Part shown: positions 46,217-57,174 of the stretch, in pieces
Layout of the letters: every line of letters starts with the position of its first letter
How positions within the stretch are numbered: the stretch's first letter is position 1
Assembly: GCA_025558075.1 (NCBI GenBank)
Contig: JAHLKF010000026.1
Span: 1 to 64,000 of the forward strand
Source: Gaertneriomyces semiglobifer
Taxonomy: Eukaryota > Chytridiomycota > Chytridiomycetes > Spizellomycetales > Spizellomycetaceae
DNA: 64,000 nucleotides
Direction of reading: 5' to 3'
Notes under the pieces: generated by a model
What the model was told of the DNA's origin: nothing
Seen by the model: only the letters and a program-made list of their open reading frames with translations
The model's database searches: none
Translations under genes and position numbers: made by a program

Positions 46217-47878
46217 CTTGGGGTGATAGAGATGGTAATAGTTGCGAAGATCACCCAAGTTTTGAAGAGCCGATGCACTCTACCAGTCTTGCGTTCAGGG
46301 TCTGGAGGGACCCAAAGTAATATCTCTCTTTTATACCTGAGTATGAGAATGAAAGACTCGCAATATGACGAGACATATAGCCACCTTTTTTGGTCCTAGC
46401 TCGCCCAGCTCGGCGAGGGCCATATTGTCCATCCATCTACATGGCGTAATTCGCTCAACCAAGCTCCGCACTAGATCGAGGCAGGCCGCTATCAACCCGT
46501 ATCGGCTCGTGCAATTCACACCTTATGTCATCTCCAGAATTTATGTATACCGTCCCGCCAGGGGCCTGCGCCTTTGGAACTTTTTTTGCGCACTGTATGC
46601 AACGCGTAGAATACTGAAAAAAGGTAACTCTTTCGTGCCAACTTGCCGCATTCAAATATAGTAAGGTTGAATACACAAATGCAGTTTTTGGGCGCGATTA
46701 TCACCTGCATTCGACAAGAAGATGGCCCACTCAGAGCTTACAGCTTACTTCTCCACGCATTAGATCGATCGATATGTGATGCAACTTGCATGTGAGATAA
46801 TGCGAATGAAGCAGCAAGAAAGAAGTTGAAGACATAAACGTAGAAGACATGGATGAATACCAAGACGCTGGTACTAAGACGGAACCTCACCCGCCATTAC
46901 TCATCTCTCCACGAACCCTCATCCATCTGGGTTCCCAGACAAGAGTGCTCCCCGAGCAACATCAAAATGCTTCGGTGCCTATCCGTGTCGAGCGGAGTTA
47001 CGCGACCTGCCGATTACGTAAACAACTTTGGGGAACTACTGCAATAGGAAGTTGACCAGAGACAAACCCCTGGGGCCTTCATAGCGTACGCAATCGATTC
47101 AAGCTATCCCACATATCTTTCTGGCTGCTGGATGCGATGGGTAGCAGCAGAACAAGGTTCTAAATTCCCAAGGCCGTGAGATTGCTCGCAAACATGGATT
47201 TCAAAATAAGGTTTTGCTATTGGAATGACCACTTACGTAATTATAGAATTTCACACTTCACACCGCGTCTTTTGCTGGCCACGCCGTGCAGCGACGCGTT
47301 TCTCATCGGCTTGCCAGCGCAAGTAACACGGGCGTGCAACATGGATCATAATAATATATACGCAACCCGCCAACGCTTTCATTATCATGCCAACCCAACT
47401 TGGCATCATTACGAGCTCTAGGTCGCCCAGGGTGCCACCTATGTAATATACCATCACTACTAATTTGCTTTCGCCAATTCTGTAGCGGGCCTTCATCTTC
47501 CTTTCCAGATCTAGAAGTTTGAGAGCCGTTTGTTCGTTATTAGCGTATCACCCTTCTTGCCTTCTTACTGGGACTGCGTTCAATTCAAGCTCTGACTTGA
47601 CCACGCGTGTGCCCTTTGTTCTACGTGGCTAAAAATAGTTTCTATCGACCAATTGTAGACCCACCCGAACTGTTCCGTTTCTTGATTGCGAATTCGAGGA
47701 TCTTTCATCCCCATTGGTCCTCACTGCTGGGCAGACCGTCAACACTGCCCCAAGCAGCACTTTTGAGCCCTTAAGGAGCACTGCACCAGGACGCGGTTCG
47801 TAGATCTGAGACACTAACTGGAGTCTAAACATCTGCATCATCGATATTGTCTCTACCGTGTGCGTTACAGCGTCCAAC
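46217..47878. other. Divergent intergenic region (repeat precursor / MT-ATP-grasp)
   Basis: 1.66 kb between two divergent starts, so it could hold a shared control region. A TATA box for the precursor lies on the minus strand at 46328-46335. A minus frame around 47251-47530 contains a charged stretch (LKLLDLERKMKARYRIG) that may be an exon or relic, but I could not build a gene from it. Confidence 0.4.
46328..46335 (-). promoter_or_regulatory. TATA box of the Kex2-site repeat precursor gene
   Basis: TATAAAAG read on the minus strand, about 112 nt upstream of the first ATG (46216). Confidence 0.55.
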
Positions 47879-50290
47879 ATGCCCCAAACCGCTGTTAGTC
47901 CACCCAAAGTCCAACCGGCTTGGAGAACCGACCTTGATCATCTCCGCAAGTCGAATCCGGTATTCCCAACAAAAGCCGCCGTTGCTGTTGCGGCGATTAG
48001 TGCATCTCCGGCAAAACCAATCAATGGCCATGTTACGCCCCAGGTAGTCTGCCATGGTCGTGTCACAGATCTTGAAGAAATGGTTCCTTCCCAGTGGTGG
48101 AAACATGTTTTCGCTGACGAAATGTATCTAAGGACGGACGGTGATATGGTTGAAGATCCGGAAATCACCAAAGAGGAAGTTGGATTACTGGAACAAGATG
48201 AGGAAGTGATGAAAATTTTCTTACGTGGAACTGATCATGGTCCGCAGGGTTAGTACTTTGCTTCTACTTCGACGTTGGCTGTGGAAGATCAGGAAGGATG
48301 AAAGTGAACATTAGAATTGTGTGGTTGACCCTATCCTTATCACATAGGTCAACCTGCGAGAATTTTGGATCTTTGCTGCGGACAAGGTCGCCACATCTTG
48401 CACCTAGCACAAAAGTATCCACACATTTCTTTCCATGGACACGATCAGTCTTCCTTCCTTATCCAACTTGCGCAGCACCGTTCTGCTGCCCAGCATGCGA
48501 CGAACAACACGGTCTTCACAGTGGGTGATTGTCGCTCGATTCCATATCTTGAAAACAGTTTCGACCTTGTGATGGTAATGGGAAATTCATTTGGGTACTT
48601 CTCGGATGAAGACGGAGACAAGATCGTGCTGAAGGAAATAATGCGAGTTCTTGCGCCAGGCGGTAGGGTCATTTTGGATTTAACGGACGGGGAGTACATG
48701 CGAGACTATTACGCCGAACGAAGCTGGGAGTGGATTGATGATGCCACGTTTGTTTGTCGAGAAAGACAGTTGAGCAAGGATGGGAAGCGGTTGGTTTCCC
48801 GTGAGGTGGTCAGCTCAACTACTAAAGGGGTGGTCCGTGACCAGTTCTATCAGGAGCGCTTGTACAGCAAGAGTGAAGTTGAGGCGCTTGTGAAATCCAT
48901 TGGATTCTCTGTTCTTCCTGGCAAGAAGCAGACGGACATTGTCGCGCTCGGAGATTTGAGTAAAAGAAAAGAAGATCTAGGTATGATGGAGCAAAGGTTG
49001 CTTCTTACTGCTATGAAGCCCTTGCTCTATGAGAACGGAGTGAGCACTGGAGCCAAAAAAGTGAATGGTCTGCAAACTTACACCAATGGGATTGCGCACA
49101 GATTGCCAAACGGGCATTCAGCTGGCGTTAGTAGAAAAGTTTCTGCGGAGACCGACTTCAAGTGGAACGCAGATGCGGCGCCACCGTCGTTCCCACATGT
49201 TACGGTGTTGCTCGGGGATCCGTCTCAACGATGCATCGGCAAGCTGAATGATAACTGGAATCCCGAAGATTTTGAGACTCGGGACAAACTACTCCAAGCA
49301 CTGAGGGATCTTGGGTTTCCTTCGAGTGCTATCTCAGTTTTGGACAAGCACGACAATTATCTTCGGGAACTCAGCGAGCGTCATTCCACTTTTGTGTTCA
49401 ACCTTTGCGATGAGGGCTACAACAATGATGCTCTACAAGAGCTTCACGTTCCCGCCTTACTAGACATGCTAGATTTGCCGTACTCGGGTGCAGGCCCGAA
49501 TTGCCTAGCTTACTGTTACGATAAAGGATTGGTTAACCGAACGGCGGCCGCCATTGGCGTTGCAACGCCGAAGGAGACATTCTATTTTGCCGATTCTGCA
49601 CCAGAGAAGGAAACGTTACATGCAACTATATCTTCTGACATTGGATACCCGGCTTTCATCAAGCCAGTGAAAGGCGACAACTCACTTGGAATCACTACCC
49701 GCTCTATTGTACATAATGAGGAGGAGTTGGATACCTACATGGACGAGCTGCGAAGCCTGGGTATCAAGGACGTCATTGTCCAAGAGTATCTTCAAGGGAG
49801 CGAATACGGCGTGGGAATGGTCGGCAACAAGGAGATGGGCTTCCATTTCTTCCCAGTACTGGAAGTCGATTACAGCCAGATCACTTCCCAGAACCTTCCG
49901 CCCATTTTAGGCTACGAATCCAAGTGGGATCCAACCTCACCCTACTGGACAGACATCTCATACAAAAGCGCATCGCTTCCTGAGAGCACCATCAAGCAAT
50001 TGCAACAGTGGTGTGTAATGCTGAACGAACGCTTCGGTTGTCGCGATTACGCCCGCTTCGATTTCAGAGCGGATGCAGAGGGGAATATCAAGCTCCTTGA
50101 AGTGAACCCGAACCCCGGTTGGTGCTGGGACGGGAAGATGGCTTACATGGGCAAGCTGGAAGGCCTAGACTATAAAGACGTGATTGGGATGATCTTGAAG
50201 GCGGCCTGTGATAGACTTCGCCTGGAGAACGGAAATAAGGCGACAGACAAACTAGAGCTGGAAGCTCAAAAAGGAACTTTAGGACATTGA
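47879..50290 (+). CDS. Class I methyltransferase fused to D-Ala-D-Ala ligase-like ATP-grasp enzyme
   Basis: Two exons: 47879-48248 and 48348-50290, with a 99-nt phase 1 intron. The product is 770 aa. After about 120 residues of unclear role comes a SAM-dependent methyltransferase (motif I ILDLCCGQGRH at about 128-138; acidic GHDQSS; VMVMGNSFGYF; LAPGGRVILDL) to about residue 345. A D-Ala-D-Ala ligase-type ATP-grasp domain covers about residues 400-760: FNLCDEGYNND, LPYSGAGPNCLA, the ATP-binding YPAFIKPVKGDNSLGI, VQEYLQGSEYGVG, and the metal-binding end LLEVNPNPGW. ATP-grasp ligases join a carboxylate to an amine or similar group. Fungi make no D-Ala-D-Ala peptidoglycan, so the substrate is something else, such as an amino acid or peptide product. 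No signal peptide is seen. Confidence 0.88.
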
Positions 50291-50499
50291 AAATGTATTT
50301 GCTAAACGTATAGACTTTTAAGAGTTGGATTGAAGCTGCGGGTGTTAACTTTTGAGAGCTTCGCGCGACTCGACTTGAAAGGCTGGCGGTTTGACAGATT
50401 GGAACGGCGTTTGCGCTGCCATGCCTCCCATTCATATCATATATGTGTGCATCTGTGTCTATGAGTTTGCTTCTATCAGTAGTTGAGTGGATCCTCTGA

Positions 50500-52374
50500 A
50501 TGGGAATGGCTGCAGCCATAGCTGTTCCAGAAGAAAGTGGGACCCTTGCGACCGATACCAACATGCCTGTCCCCACTGTTACAAATATCAGATACCAATC
50601 TACGTCAGCATATCCGAACTACGAGGAGGAGCTTTCAGAATGTCTGCAGGAGCAGTTTGAGGATGAGGATTTGGCATGCATCAACGGTAACGGAACTCTT
50701 AGTGACGGTGACTACTGCACGAACCGTGTCAAAAGACAACGCCGCCCCAAACAGCCTGGCCACCGAAAAGCTGCCCCCACATGCCCTCTACCAGCATCAG
50801 GCGCATCGTCACCCGACAGTAACCGTTCATCGCTATCTGCAAAGTCCGATAACACGCCCTCAGGCGCGGTACATGCCAGCTCCTCAATACAAGTCATGAG
50901 AACTGGGAAATGGTCAGATGAGGAACAGAAACGCTTCCTTGATGGACTGGAGACGTTTGGCCGGGATTGGCATGCGATTGCTCGGTACATTGGCACACGG
51001 CCGGTCACTCTCATTCGAGCGCGTGCATCAAGATACTTTGCTCGCCTTTACCTCGCCAGCAAGCCTCTACCAGCCAAGGTCCGAGAATCAGGACATGGAT
51101 ACACTGTTAGTGGAAAACCACTCCTGTCAAGCTCTCCCACATTGACTAGTATTTACCGTGGTGCGATCGATCCGTCTACGTTACCTTCTCAAGATGGTGC
51201 CAGCCCTTTGGTGGTGGTCCCCACGATAAAGAGAGAACAGGCCAAGGGAAAACTGAAAGGCCGGCCATATGTTGAGTTCAAGGTCCCTAAACCACAATCG
51301 AAGCGCAAGCGCAGTGTGAGCCCTCATGACAATCCAATTGGTGCGGATGGTCGAACAGATTATGTTCGGAACCGACCTAGACGAGAAGCCACGAAGAAGA
51401 AACGACAGTATGCAGAAGATGAATACCATTTGCTACCGTGTCCACGATTCCGAAACTCGCCGGGTGACGGTCAACTCGGCAGCCAACCTTATCAGTTGCA
51501 AGTGGAGCGAACTGCTATAGCAGTCGTCGATCTCCATTCACATCTACTTGATACGGAGGTGGTTGGTCTTCTTGCGGGCACATTTGATGCCGAACAAAAG
51601 CTCTGTACTATCAAAACTGCTTTCCCTGCCCAAAGGAAAGTAATAGACGCAGACACTAGTATCACTGTTGAGGAATCTCTCGCAGAGGCTTTGTCGTTGG
51701 CTGACTCGCTGGGAATGCAAATAATGGGCTGGTATCATAGTCATCCGGTCTTCCATACGAACCCAAGTCAAATGGATGTTCAGACGCAACATGTTCATCA
51801 GAAGGCTTTTGGTGGATACCACCAAGACGACGACCGGACGCAAGCTGGTGAACAAAAAGACTGGAAGCCATTTCTTGGTGCCATTTGTGGGCCATATCAC
51901 CAAGCTCTTCCTTCTTCTACATCTGACTTCACCTGGTTCATCCTACCAGATGCATCGAAACCACTGCCACGATCACTTGATTATGTTTTGCTTGGCTTAG
52001 AGCGGATTAAAACCGAAGGACTTAGCCGAAAAGATTTCAACAGCATGATTGATCTGATACGATCTTTTAAAATCGATCGGCATGATGAGGAGCGCGTGGA
52101 TTTCACTGAAAAGTGGAAGAAGAAGCAACTTAGAGTAGAAAAGTGTGTGAGAAGTCTGAGGAGCTGGCTCACAGATTTCGAAGATCCGTCGACAGAAGAG
52201 ATTCAGCCAAAGGCATCAAACCACTTCATCCCCGTCGAATATGCACTGGAACGGATTGCGGATGAACTGCAGAACTTTAAGTGCGCTTCGGCCAATTATG
52301 ACAATGGGGCGAATGCACAGCTCAGCAGTAGCGGAAGTGGGGACGATGCTGGGATCGGGCTCAATAGCGTCTAG
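50500..52374 (+). CDS. MYSM1-like SANT + JAMM deubiquitinase
   Basis: Intronless, 624 aa. A Myb/SANT domain lies at about residues 134-185 (GKWSDEEQKRFLDGLETFG, then WHAIARYIGTR). An MPN+/JAMM metalloprotease domain lies at about 330-480 with every zinc and catalytic residue: Glu in TEVVGLLAG, then H-S-H, seven residues, S-x2-D (GWYHSHPVFHTNPSQMD). This order matches animal and plant MYSM1-type enzymes that remove ubiquitin from histone H2A. The SWIRM domain normally between them is not recognisable; a basic Lys/Arg-rich stretch replaces it. A helical C-terminus follows. Nuclear location is expected. Confidence 0.86.
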   Translation: MGMAAAIAVPEESGTLATDTNMPVPTVTNIRYQSTSAYPNYEEELSECLQEQFEDEDLACINGNGTLSDGDYCTNRVKRQRRPKQPGHRKAAPTCPLPASGASSPDSNRSSLSAKSDNTPSGAVHASSSIQVMRTGKWSDEEQKRFLDGLETFGRDWHAIARYIGTRPVTLIRARASRYFARLYLASKPLPAKVRESGHGYTVSGKPLLSSSPTLTSIYRGAIDPSTLPSQDGASPLVVVPTIKREQAKGKLKGRPYVEFKVPKPQSKRKRSVSPHDNPIGADGRTDYVRNRPRREATKKKRQYAEDEYHLLPCPRFRNSPGDGQLGSQPYQLQVERTAIAVVDLHSHLLDTEVVGLLAGTFDAEQKLCTIKTAFPAQRKVIDADTSITVEESLAEALSLADSLGMQIMGWYHSHPVFHTNPSQMDVQTQHVHQKAFGGYHQDDDRTQAGEQKDWKPFLGAICGPYHQALPSSTSDFTWFILPDASKPLPRSLDYVLLGLERIKTEGLSRKDFNSMIDLIRSFKIDRHDEERVDFTEKWKKKQLRVEKCVRSLRSWLTDFEDPSTEEIQPKASNHFIPVEYALERIADELQNFKCASANYDNGANAQLSSSGSGDDAGIGLNSV

Positions 52375-52511
52375 CGATTTGTTGCTGATCAATTGTGTCA
52401 TCATTCGAGGATCATTGTTACTCGAGTACTACTTAGTTTGAGCAGGCGGTAAAGAAGATACCCAAAACATGTACAGTAAAATGTTTCATAAACTGCCGTG
52501 CGTGCAGTATC

Positions 52512-54168
52512 TCAATGTCTACTTTGACCGTCCGAGGCACATTTTGGGGTTACAGGTGAGTCAACAAGACCATTCGGCGCATAGACGAATCTGCGGAACT
52601 CCTCATCCTTGTCAAGGAATGCCCATACCGGCTCGCTCAAAGACAAAGTGACAACAAGAGCATCCTTGTCGTTTACGCCATTTGCTTGTGAGTATGAGGG
52701 CAGGAAGTGAGCGAGCCCATCAACCGATGAAATTGCTGTGAAGGGTGGCATCACCATAAGCGGCGGAGCTTCAAAGCTGGCGCCATCGTACATGTCCATC
52801 TTATTCCACTGAGTGACCATAAACGATCCATTCCCAAAGCGAAACCCTTGTTTGATCTGGCGCTTGTCCGACTGCGCTGCGATCCACCGAACTGTATTGA
52901 CCACGTCGTCCGCAGAGGTTATCGCGGGGATAAGCAACAAATCATGCAGAGCTTTCACGATCTGCCAAAGAGGCCCATTTTCGAGAAGCTCTGGAGACAC
53001 TGATGTAAAGACGGTCATGATTCCGTTAGGAAAGTAGCGCGGTGCAAATATTTCGGGGCCCATTCGCGCACGCAGGTTGACAGAAGTGAGAAAGTCTGGA
53101 AATGACAGGCTACCGTGTTCACTGGGTTCGACGATGCGTAACTGAACACGGGCACGATGCACACATCGGTATAAGAGACCACTCAAGGCCTCAAATGTCG
53201 ACACCCAGCTGGTACCAGATCCGGGTTCCGTTGCGTAGGCTTTAAGAGCTGCCAGCGAACTGCCGGAAAAGCACATCACACGTCCTGTGACTGGAGTCGC
53301 CCGAGATGTCGTTTGCACTCCAGACACGAGATCGGTTGCAACCTTCCCTTCAGTATCCACGTAGAACAGAGATGGCTTATAGCGTTGGGCAAGTTGTCGC
53401 TCTTCGAGTGTCATACCACCATTCATCAGCTGGGACTGGTATGAGCTCACATGAGGAGGAGAAGAGAGGTGGGACTGAACCGCCCCGTCAGCGAAACCAC
53501 GATAGAGCTCAGCCAAATCACGGACGAGTTGAAAGTAACCATCGGCATCGCAAACTCCATGATGAACCCGTATCCCAAGCACGACCCTGCCACAGGCGAA
53601 ATGCGTGTGCTGTAGCGTGAGTAGCGGCTTACTGAAGACTCCTTCAACCGTTAGATCGTAAGGGGCCAACAAAGCATTGCCTCCATCCGGTAGATCCAGC
53701 ACGGTAAGGCTTCCATTGCGCGAAAAATCACTCAAAGGATGCCCGCATTCTGCCTCTAGAAAGTCGGCACCGGCTCCAAGTTGCCCGATCTCAATGGAAC
53801 CATCTGAAGAGTTAAATTGCAAGCGACCAGTTAGATGCGGGTAGTAGTCTAGTAGCCTAGAGAGAGCTCGATAGAGTTGGTCGCGAACGATGAGCTGTGC
53901 ATCTGCACTGGCAAGTTGTTGCTTGTAAACAAAGAGCACTGCAATAGGCACAATAGGCACCGTCAGTGAGTCCAAAGGCCCCAGAACGAACGGCGATGGC
54001 AGCGCTTTCCAGGATGTAGGATCTGCCGCCAACACCGTGCGACGAGCTGTAATCACCACCGCCTGCTCGGACAAGTTGTGAGTCAACTTGGCGCCGTATA
54101 CACTCTGCCGAGCAACGATAGGGCGGTACTAATACCTTCTGCGGACGAGACGGAGGCTGACTTATCAT
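52512..54168 (-). CDS. BAHD-type (transferase family) acyltransferase
   Basis: Acyl-CoA-dependent O- or N-acyltransferase of the BAHD/trichothecene-acetyltransferase superfamily. The catalytic HxxxD motif is present (HHGVCDADG, about residue 180). The family's second motif, DFGWG, is replaced by a QWNKMDMYDGASF stretch, as in other fungal members. The main exon is 54062-52512. It lacks an ATG. The best start is ATG 54168 with a 33-nt first exon (54168-54136) and a 73-nt intron (GTATTA...GAGCAG), giving about 527 aa; this short exon is a guess. It could modify a small metabolite or peptide. Its position next to the MT/ATP-grasp gene is suggestive only. Confidence 0.82.
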
Positions 54169-54238
54169 GGCCGGAAACTGGTTGACGTCTTGGTGGCTTC
54201 AACCTGGAAGCTGCGAGTCTGCGACCCGACCCGCCCAA

Positions 54239-54247
54239 CTATAAAAG
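54239..54247 (+). promoter_or_regulatory. TATA box of the C2-domain gene
   Basis: CTATAAAAG, 100 nt upstream of the ATG at 54339, within a 170-nt divergent promoter shared with the acyltransferase. Confidence 0.55.
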
Positions 54248-54338
54248 CGTTGGGTTGGTAGTGGCTTTCCCTCATCTTATCCAACTACAGTTGTACTTCA
54301 AACACGATACACCCTTTTATATACCTACTAACATCAAC

Positions 54339-55003
54339 ATGCTTGCTACTGGGGATGCGGCCAAGCCGGTCAAGCGTATCAAAGGTCTTCTTTCCATTAC
54401 TGTCCTTCAAGCGACCGATCTTCCTAAGAGCGACTTCATTGGTGCGAACGATAACTATGTGATCATCTCTGTCAACAAAGCGCCTGATGCACCCAAGGTC
54501 TTGAAGACCGAGGGGGATGAGCTGTGCGGCAGAACCCAGGTCATGTGTGGAAAGGATCCCATTTGGAACGAAAAGGTAATAAACGCCTGACAGCGTCGCC
54601 TACAAGAACAGTCTCACCTAAATGATGGTTGGCGAGCCAGCTGGTCTTTCCTGTAGAGACCAGCATCTCCGCAATCCATGTGCAAGTGCATGATGAAGAT
54701 TACGACAAGGACGATCTCCTCGGCGTGGCTCTCATCGACTTCGCCGGCAGCGAGAACTTGAAGAATTTGTCATTGGACAAGCTGTGGCTCCACGAGATGT
54801 GGGTCGACCTCCGTAATAGCAAGGGCGCTTCTGCCGGAAAGGTCAAGTTGTTACTCCACTTTGTCCCTGAAAGTACGGCAGCCTACATGGCCAAAAAGTG
54901 GGACGCGACGACGGGCATGGTCAAGCAAAAGGTTACCCAAAAAGTCGTTAGCAAGTTCACTGATATGGCTGCTTCTAACGTGAAGAGCTACTTTGCTGTT
55001 TGA
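54339..55003 (+). CDS. C2-domain protein
   Basis: Two exons: 54339-54575 and 54641-55003 (65-nt phase 0 intron); 199 aa. Nearly the whole protein is one C2 domain: LLSITVLQATDLPKSD, GANDNYVIISV, DPIWNEK, then VQVHDEDYDKDDLLG and KVKLLLHF. The five acidic Ca2+-ligand positions are largely kept (D, D, then D-x-D-x-D). An insert rich in charged residues (PKVLKTEGDELCGRTQ) lies between strands. The C-terminal 45 residues form an amphipathic helix-like tail. It likely binds membranes in response to calcium; there is no catalytic domain or membrane segment. Confidence 0.85.
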
Positions 55004-55166
55004 GCGTCCACTGCGCTGGGATGGGCGTCAATGAGGCCGGCAGCGCCATCCGATACCCTGTGCATTATACCAACTGAACCTGTTGTAGTTCATAATACCA
55101 CGCCTGCATCTTTTCTTATTGTTTTTCTTCACCATACATTTGGATTGAATGATACTTGTGATTCCT

Positions 55167-55836
55167 TTACTCATCGTCGTCCGCGTCTACATGTTTACGC
55201 ACCAGTGAGCTGTAGGGGCTTCGATTCCGACAGACAACTGCTTGCTTACCATCTGGTCCAAACTGGGTATAATCAATCTTTTTCCCTCTTGTCCGGCGAC
55301 CAGAGCTTATGATGTTAGACGTGTCGAGAAAGTCCAAATCGTCACCTGGTTGAAAATCATGAGAAATTCCTCGGCCCAATTTAATAGTTATTTTGTGAGC
55401 CTACCGAGATCCTCCTCATCGTCGTCGCTTCCGGGTTCGACTTCGTCATCACTGTCCTTATTCTTTTTAGCGGGCTTAGATTTCCGCACCTCCTTTTTCG
55501 TGGGCTTCTTTTTTACAATTGTTTCTTCTTCCTCGGCACTCAAGTCTTCCGAGTCATCGTCCTCATCCTCATCTTCCACCTCATGGCGAGCTTTTTTGGC
55601 TGACTTTTTCTTCGGGGGCTCTTCTTCCTTACGAGTAACCTTCTTTGCTCCAGACTTCTTCGTAACCGCTGCGCCCTTCCTGCGAGGCCATCCCTTCAAT
55701 TTACTTTATAACGGGTGATCATCTGGCACGGAACAACTTACTTGGGAGCTATATCGTTACCGTCAGATGCGGGTTCCTCAGCTTCGGCCTTCCGCTTGGC
55801 TGCCAGCGCTGCGAGCTTTGATTTGCTTTCCGACAT
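55167..55836 (-). CDS. CHZ1: CHZ1-like histone H2A.Z chaperone
   Basis: Small acidic/basic nuclear protein. Four exons on the minus strand: 55836-55742, 55679-55405, 55345-55250 and 55186-55167, with introns of 62, 59 and 63 nt. The product is 161 aa. A Lys/Ala-rich N-terminus and a long Glu/Asp and Lys-rich middle lead to the CHZ motif (LDTSNIISSGRRTRGKKIDY), which in yeast Chz1 contacts H2A.Z-H2B. It ends in an acidic DADDDE. The last intron is a multiple of three without a stop, so an unspliced message would give 182 aa with the same ending. Exon choice at intron 1 could also use a nearer acceptor (38-nt intron), which I consider less likely. Confidence 0.78.
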
Positions 55837-56007
55837 ATTTGATGGTCCTTCAACGGTGTGAGGTATTCCTGTGGACTTTTCAGTTGCCCAGCAATGTCAG
55901 ATCCGGACGCGAAAAAGTAGGGTTTCCTGCATGCACCTTCGCTCGTGCTCTTAATTGACAGGCGAGTAGGAATTTGACGGCGATATTCTTATAAAAAACG
56001 GCCAGTA

Positions 56008-56020
56008 ATATATATATATA
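56008..56020. repeat. Short AT dinucleotide run
   Basis: AT repeat between CHZ1-like start and eIF3k 3' end, within a 296-nt spacer with no gene. Confidence 0.8.
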
Positions 56021-56132
56021 CATCAATAAGGAACCTATGGCAGCTTCAGTCTATCCATACGCACACAGCGGCGGGTGAGCAGTAACTCTTGGGTTTAAAC
56101 ATCTTTCCTAAACTCTTGCATTTCCCGAGCTC

Positions 56133-57174
56133 CTAGCATACACCAGCATATCCCACAATCTTCGTTAACATTTCGAACTTGACTTCCTCCTGCACCACAC
56201 TCGGTCTGACCATGTTCTCTTTTCCAATCGGTAATTCCACATCATCTCCAGCAATTGTCCACCCCTTGCTACCAACAAATTGTTCCAGATCCTTTCCTTC
56301 CAAGTTCAGGTATGCTGAAAGGCGGGCAAGGCTGATGGTTTGGTATGCAATGGCAATGGTCACAGAGATGTAATCACGGATTTTGCGAGCGAAATGCGGG
56401 GATGAAGTCAACAATGACGTGGTGGAAAGAACACTCCAGAACTCAGTGAATCTCGCCTAGCATTCACATTAACTTCAGACTCCAAGAATTGACAAACAAC
56501 TCCGCTGATTCCATACCTGTTCAAGAAGACGATCCAGTTGTACCAGCTGATCGATGCTCTCATCACCCATCACATCTTCATTTAGCATGTAAAGGCACAG
56601 GTTGAAATCCGCGTCCGGAAGGGCTCCCAAAGCCAAAGAAAGAATATTGCAGATGACATCGTTGTTTGAACATACGGGGTTGAATTGGTATAACTTGAGC
56701 ACGGCTAAGCAAGCGTCGCGATCGTAGAAGTCGTTTTGCAGCTGAGATTCCACGTATGCCTCAAGAACCGGGATATTTTGAGGGTTGTACCGATCGACAG
56801 TCTCAACAATGTGGTGGATCTACATCATTACGACAATACATTAGATTGATTGATTCAACAACAATCACTTCCCAGATGAGTATGACCCAGTCAGCCCACT
56901 ACGCGCTTTCCTCGTACTCCTCGCTCCTCGCAAAATGCACGACACACGACTCCAGCTGTCATTTCCTGGTCCAATCTCCGTCAACACCCTACTTCGCGCG
57001 AGATCTCGATGTCGTTGCGTTAAAAATACCAACCTCTTCGGGACGGTACTCAGGACACGCTGCGACCGGAGACGGAATCCCAAATGTGGCCATTGCTGGA
57101 GAACCCACAGGCGACTCGGCGATATCATCAGTCATTGAGGTGGCGCTGTCGTCCTCGTGTAATGATGCGGGCAT
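56133..57174 (-). CDS. EIF3K: Translation initiation factor eIF3 subunit K
   Basis: Subunit of the eIF3 complex on the 40S ribosome. Three exons on the minus strand: 57174-57034, 56819-56517 and 56456-56133, all phase 0. The product is 255 aa. Visible family sequence: IVETVDRYNPQNIPVLEAYV, LKLYQFNP, ILSLALGALPDADFNLCLYML, FWSVLS, then the winged-helix end with GWTIAGDDVELP, KENMVRPSVVQEEVKFE. The human subunit is 218 aa; the extra is a Ser/Asp-rich N-terminus. The first intron is long for this window (214 nt) with a GTTGGT donor, so the exon 1 boundary is less sure than the rest. S. cerevisiae lacks this subunit; many other fungi have it. Confidence 0.9.

Noticed and set aside
46217..47878. 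tRNA or other small RNA gene in this and other spacers
   Set aside because: I searched by eye for B-box-like GGTTCGANNCC and cloverleaf arms and found none convincing; a covariance-model scan would be decisive.
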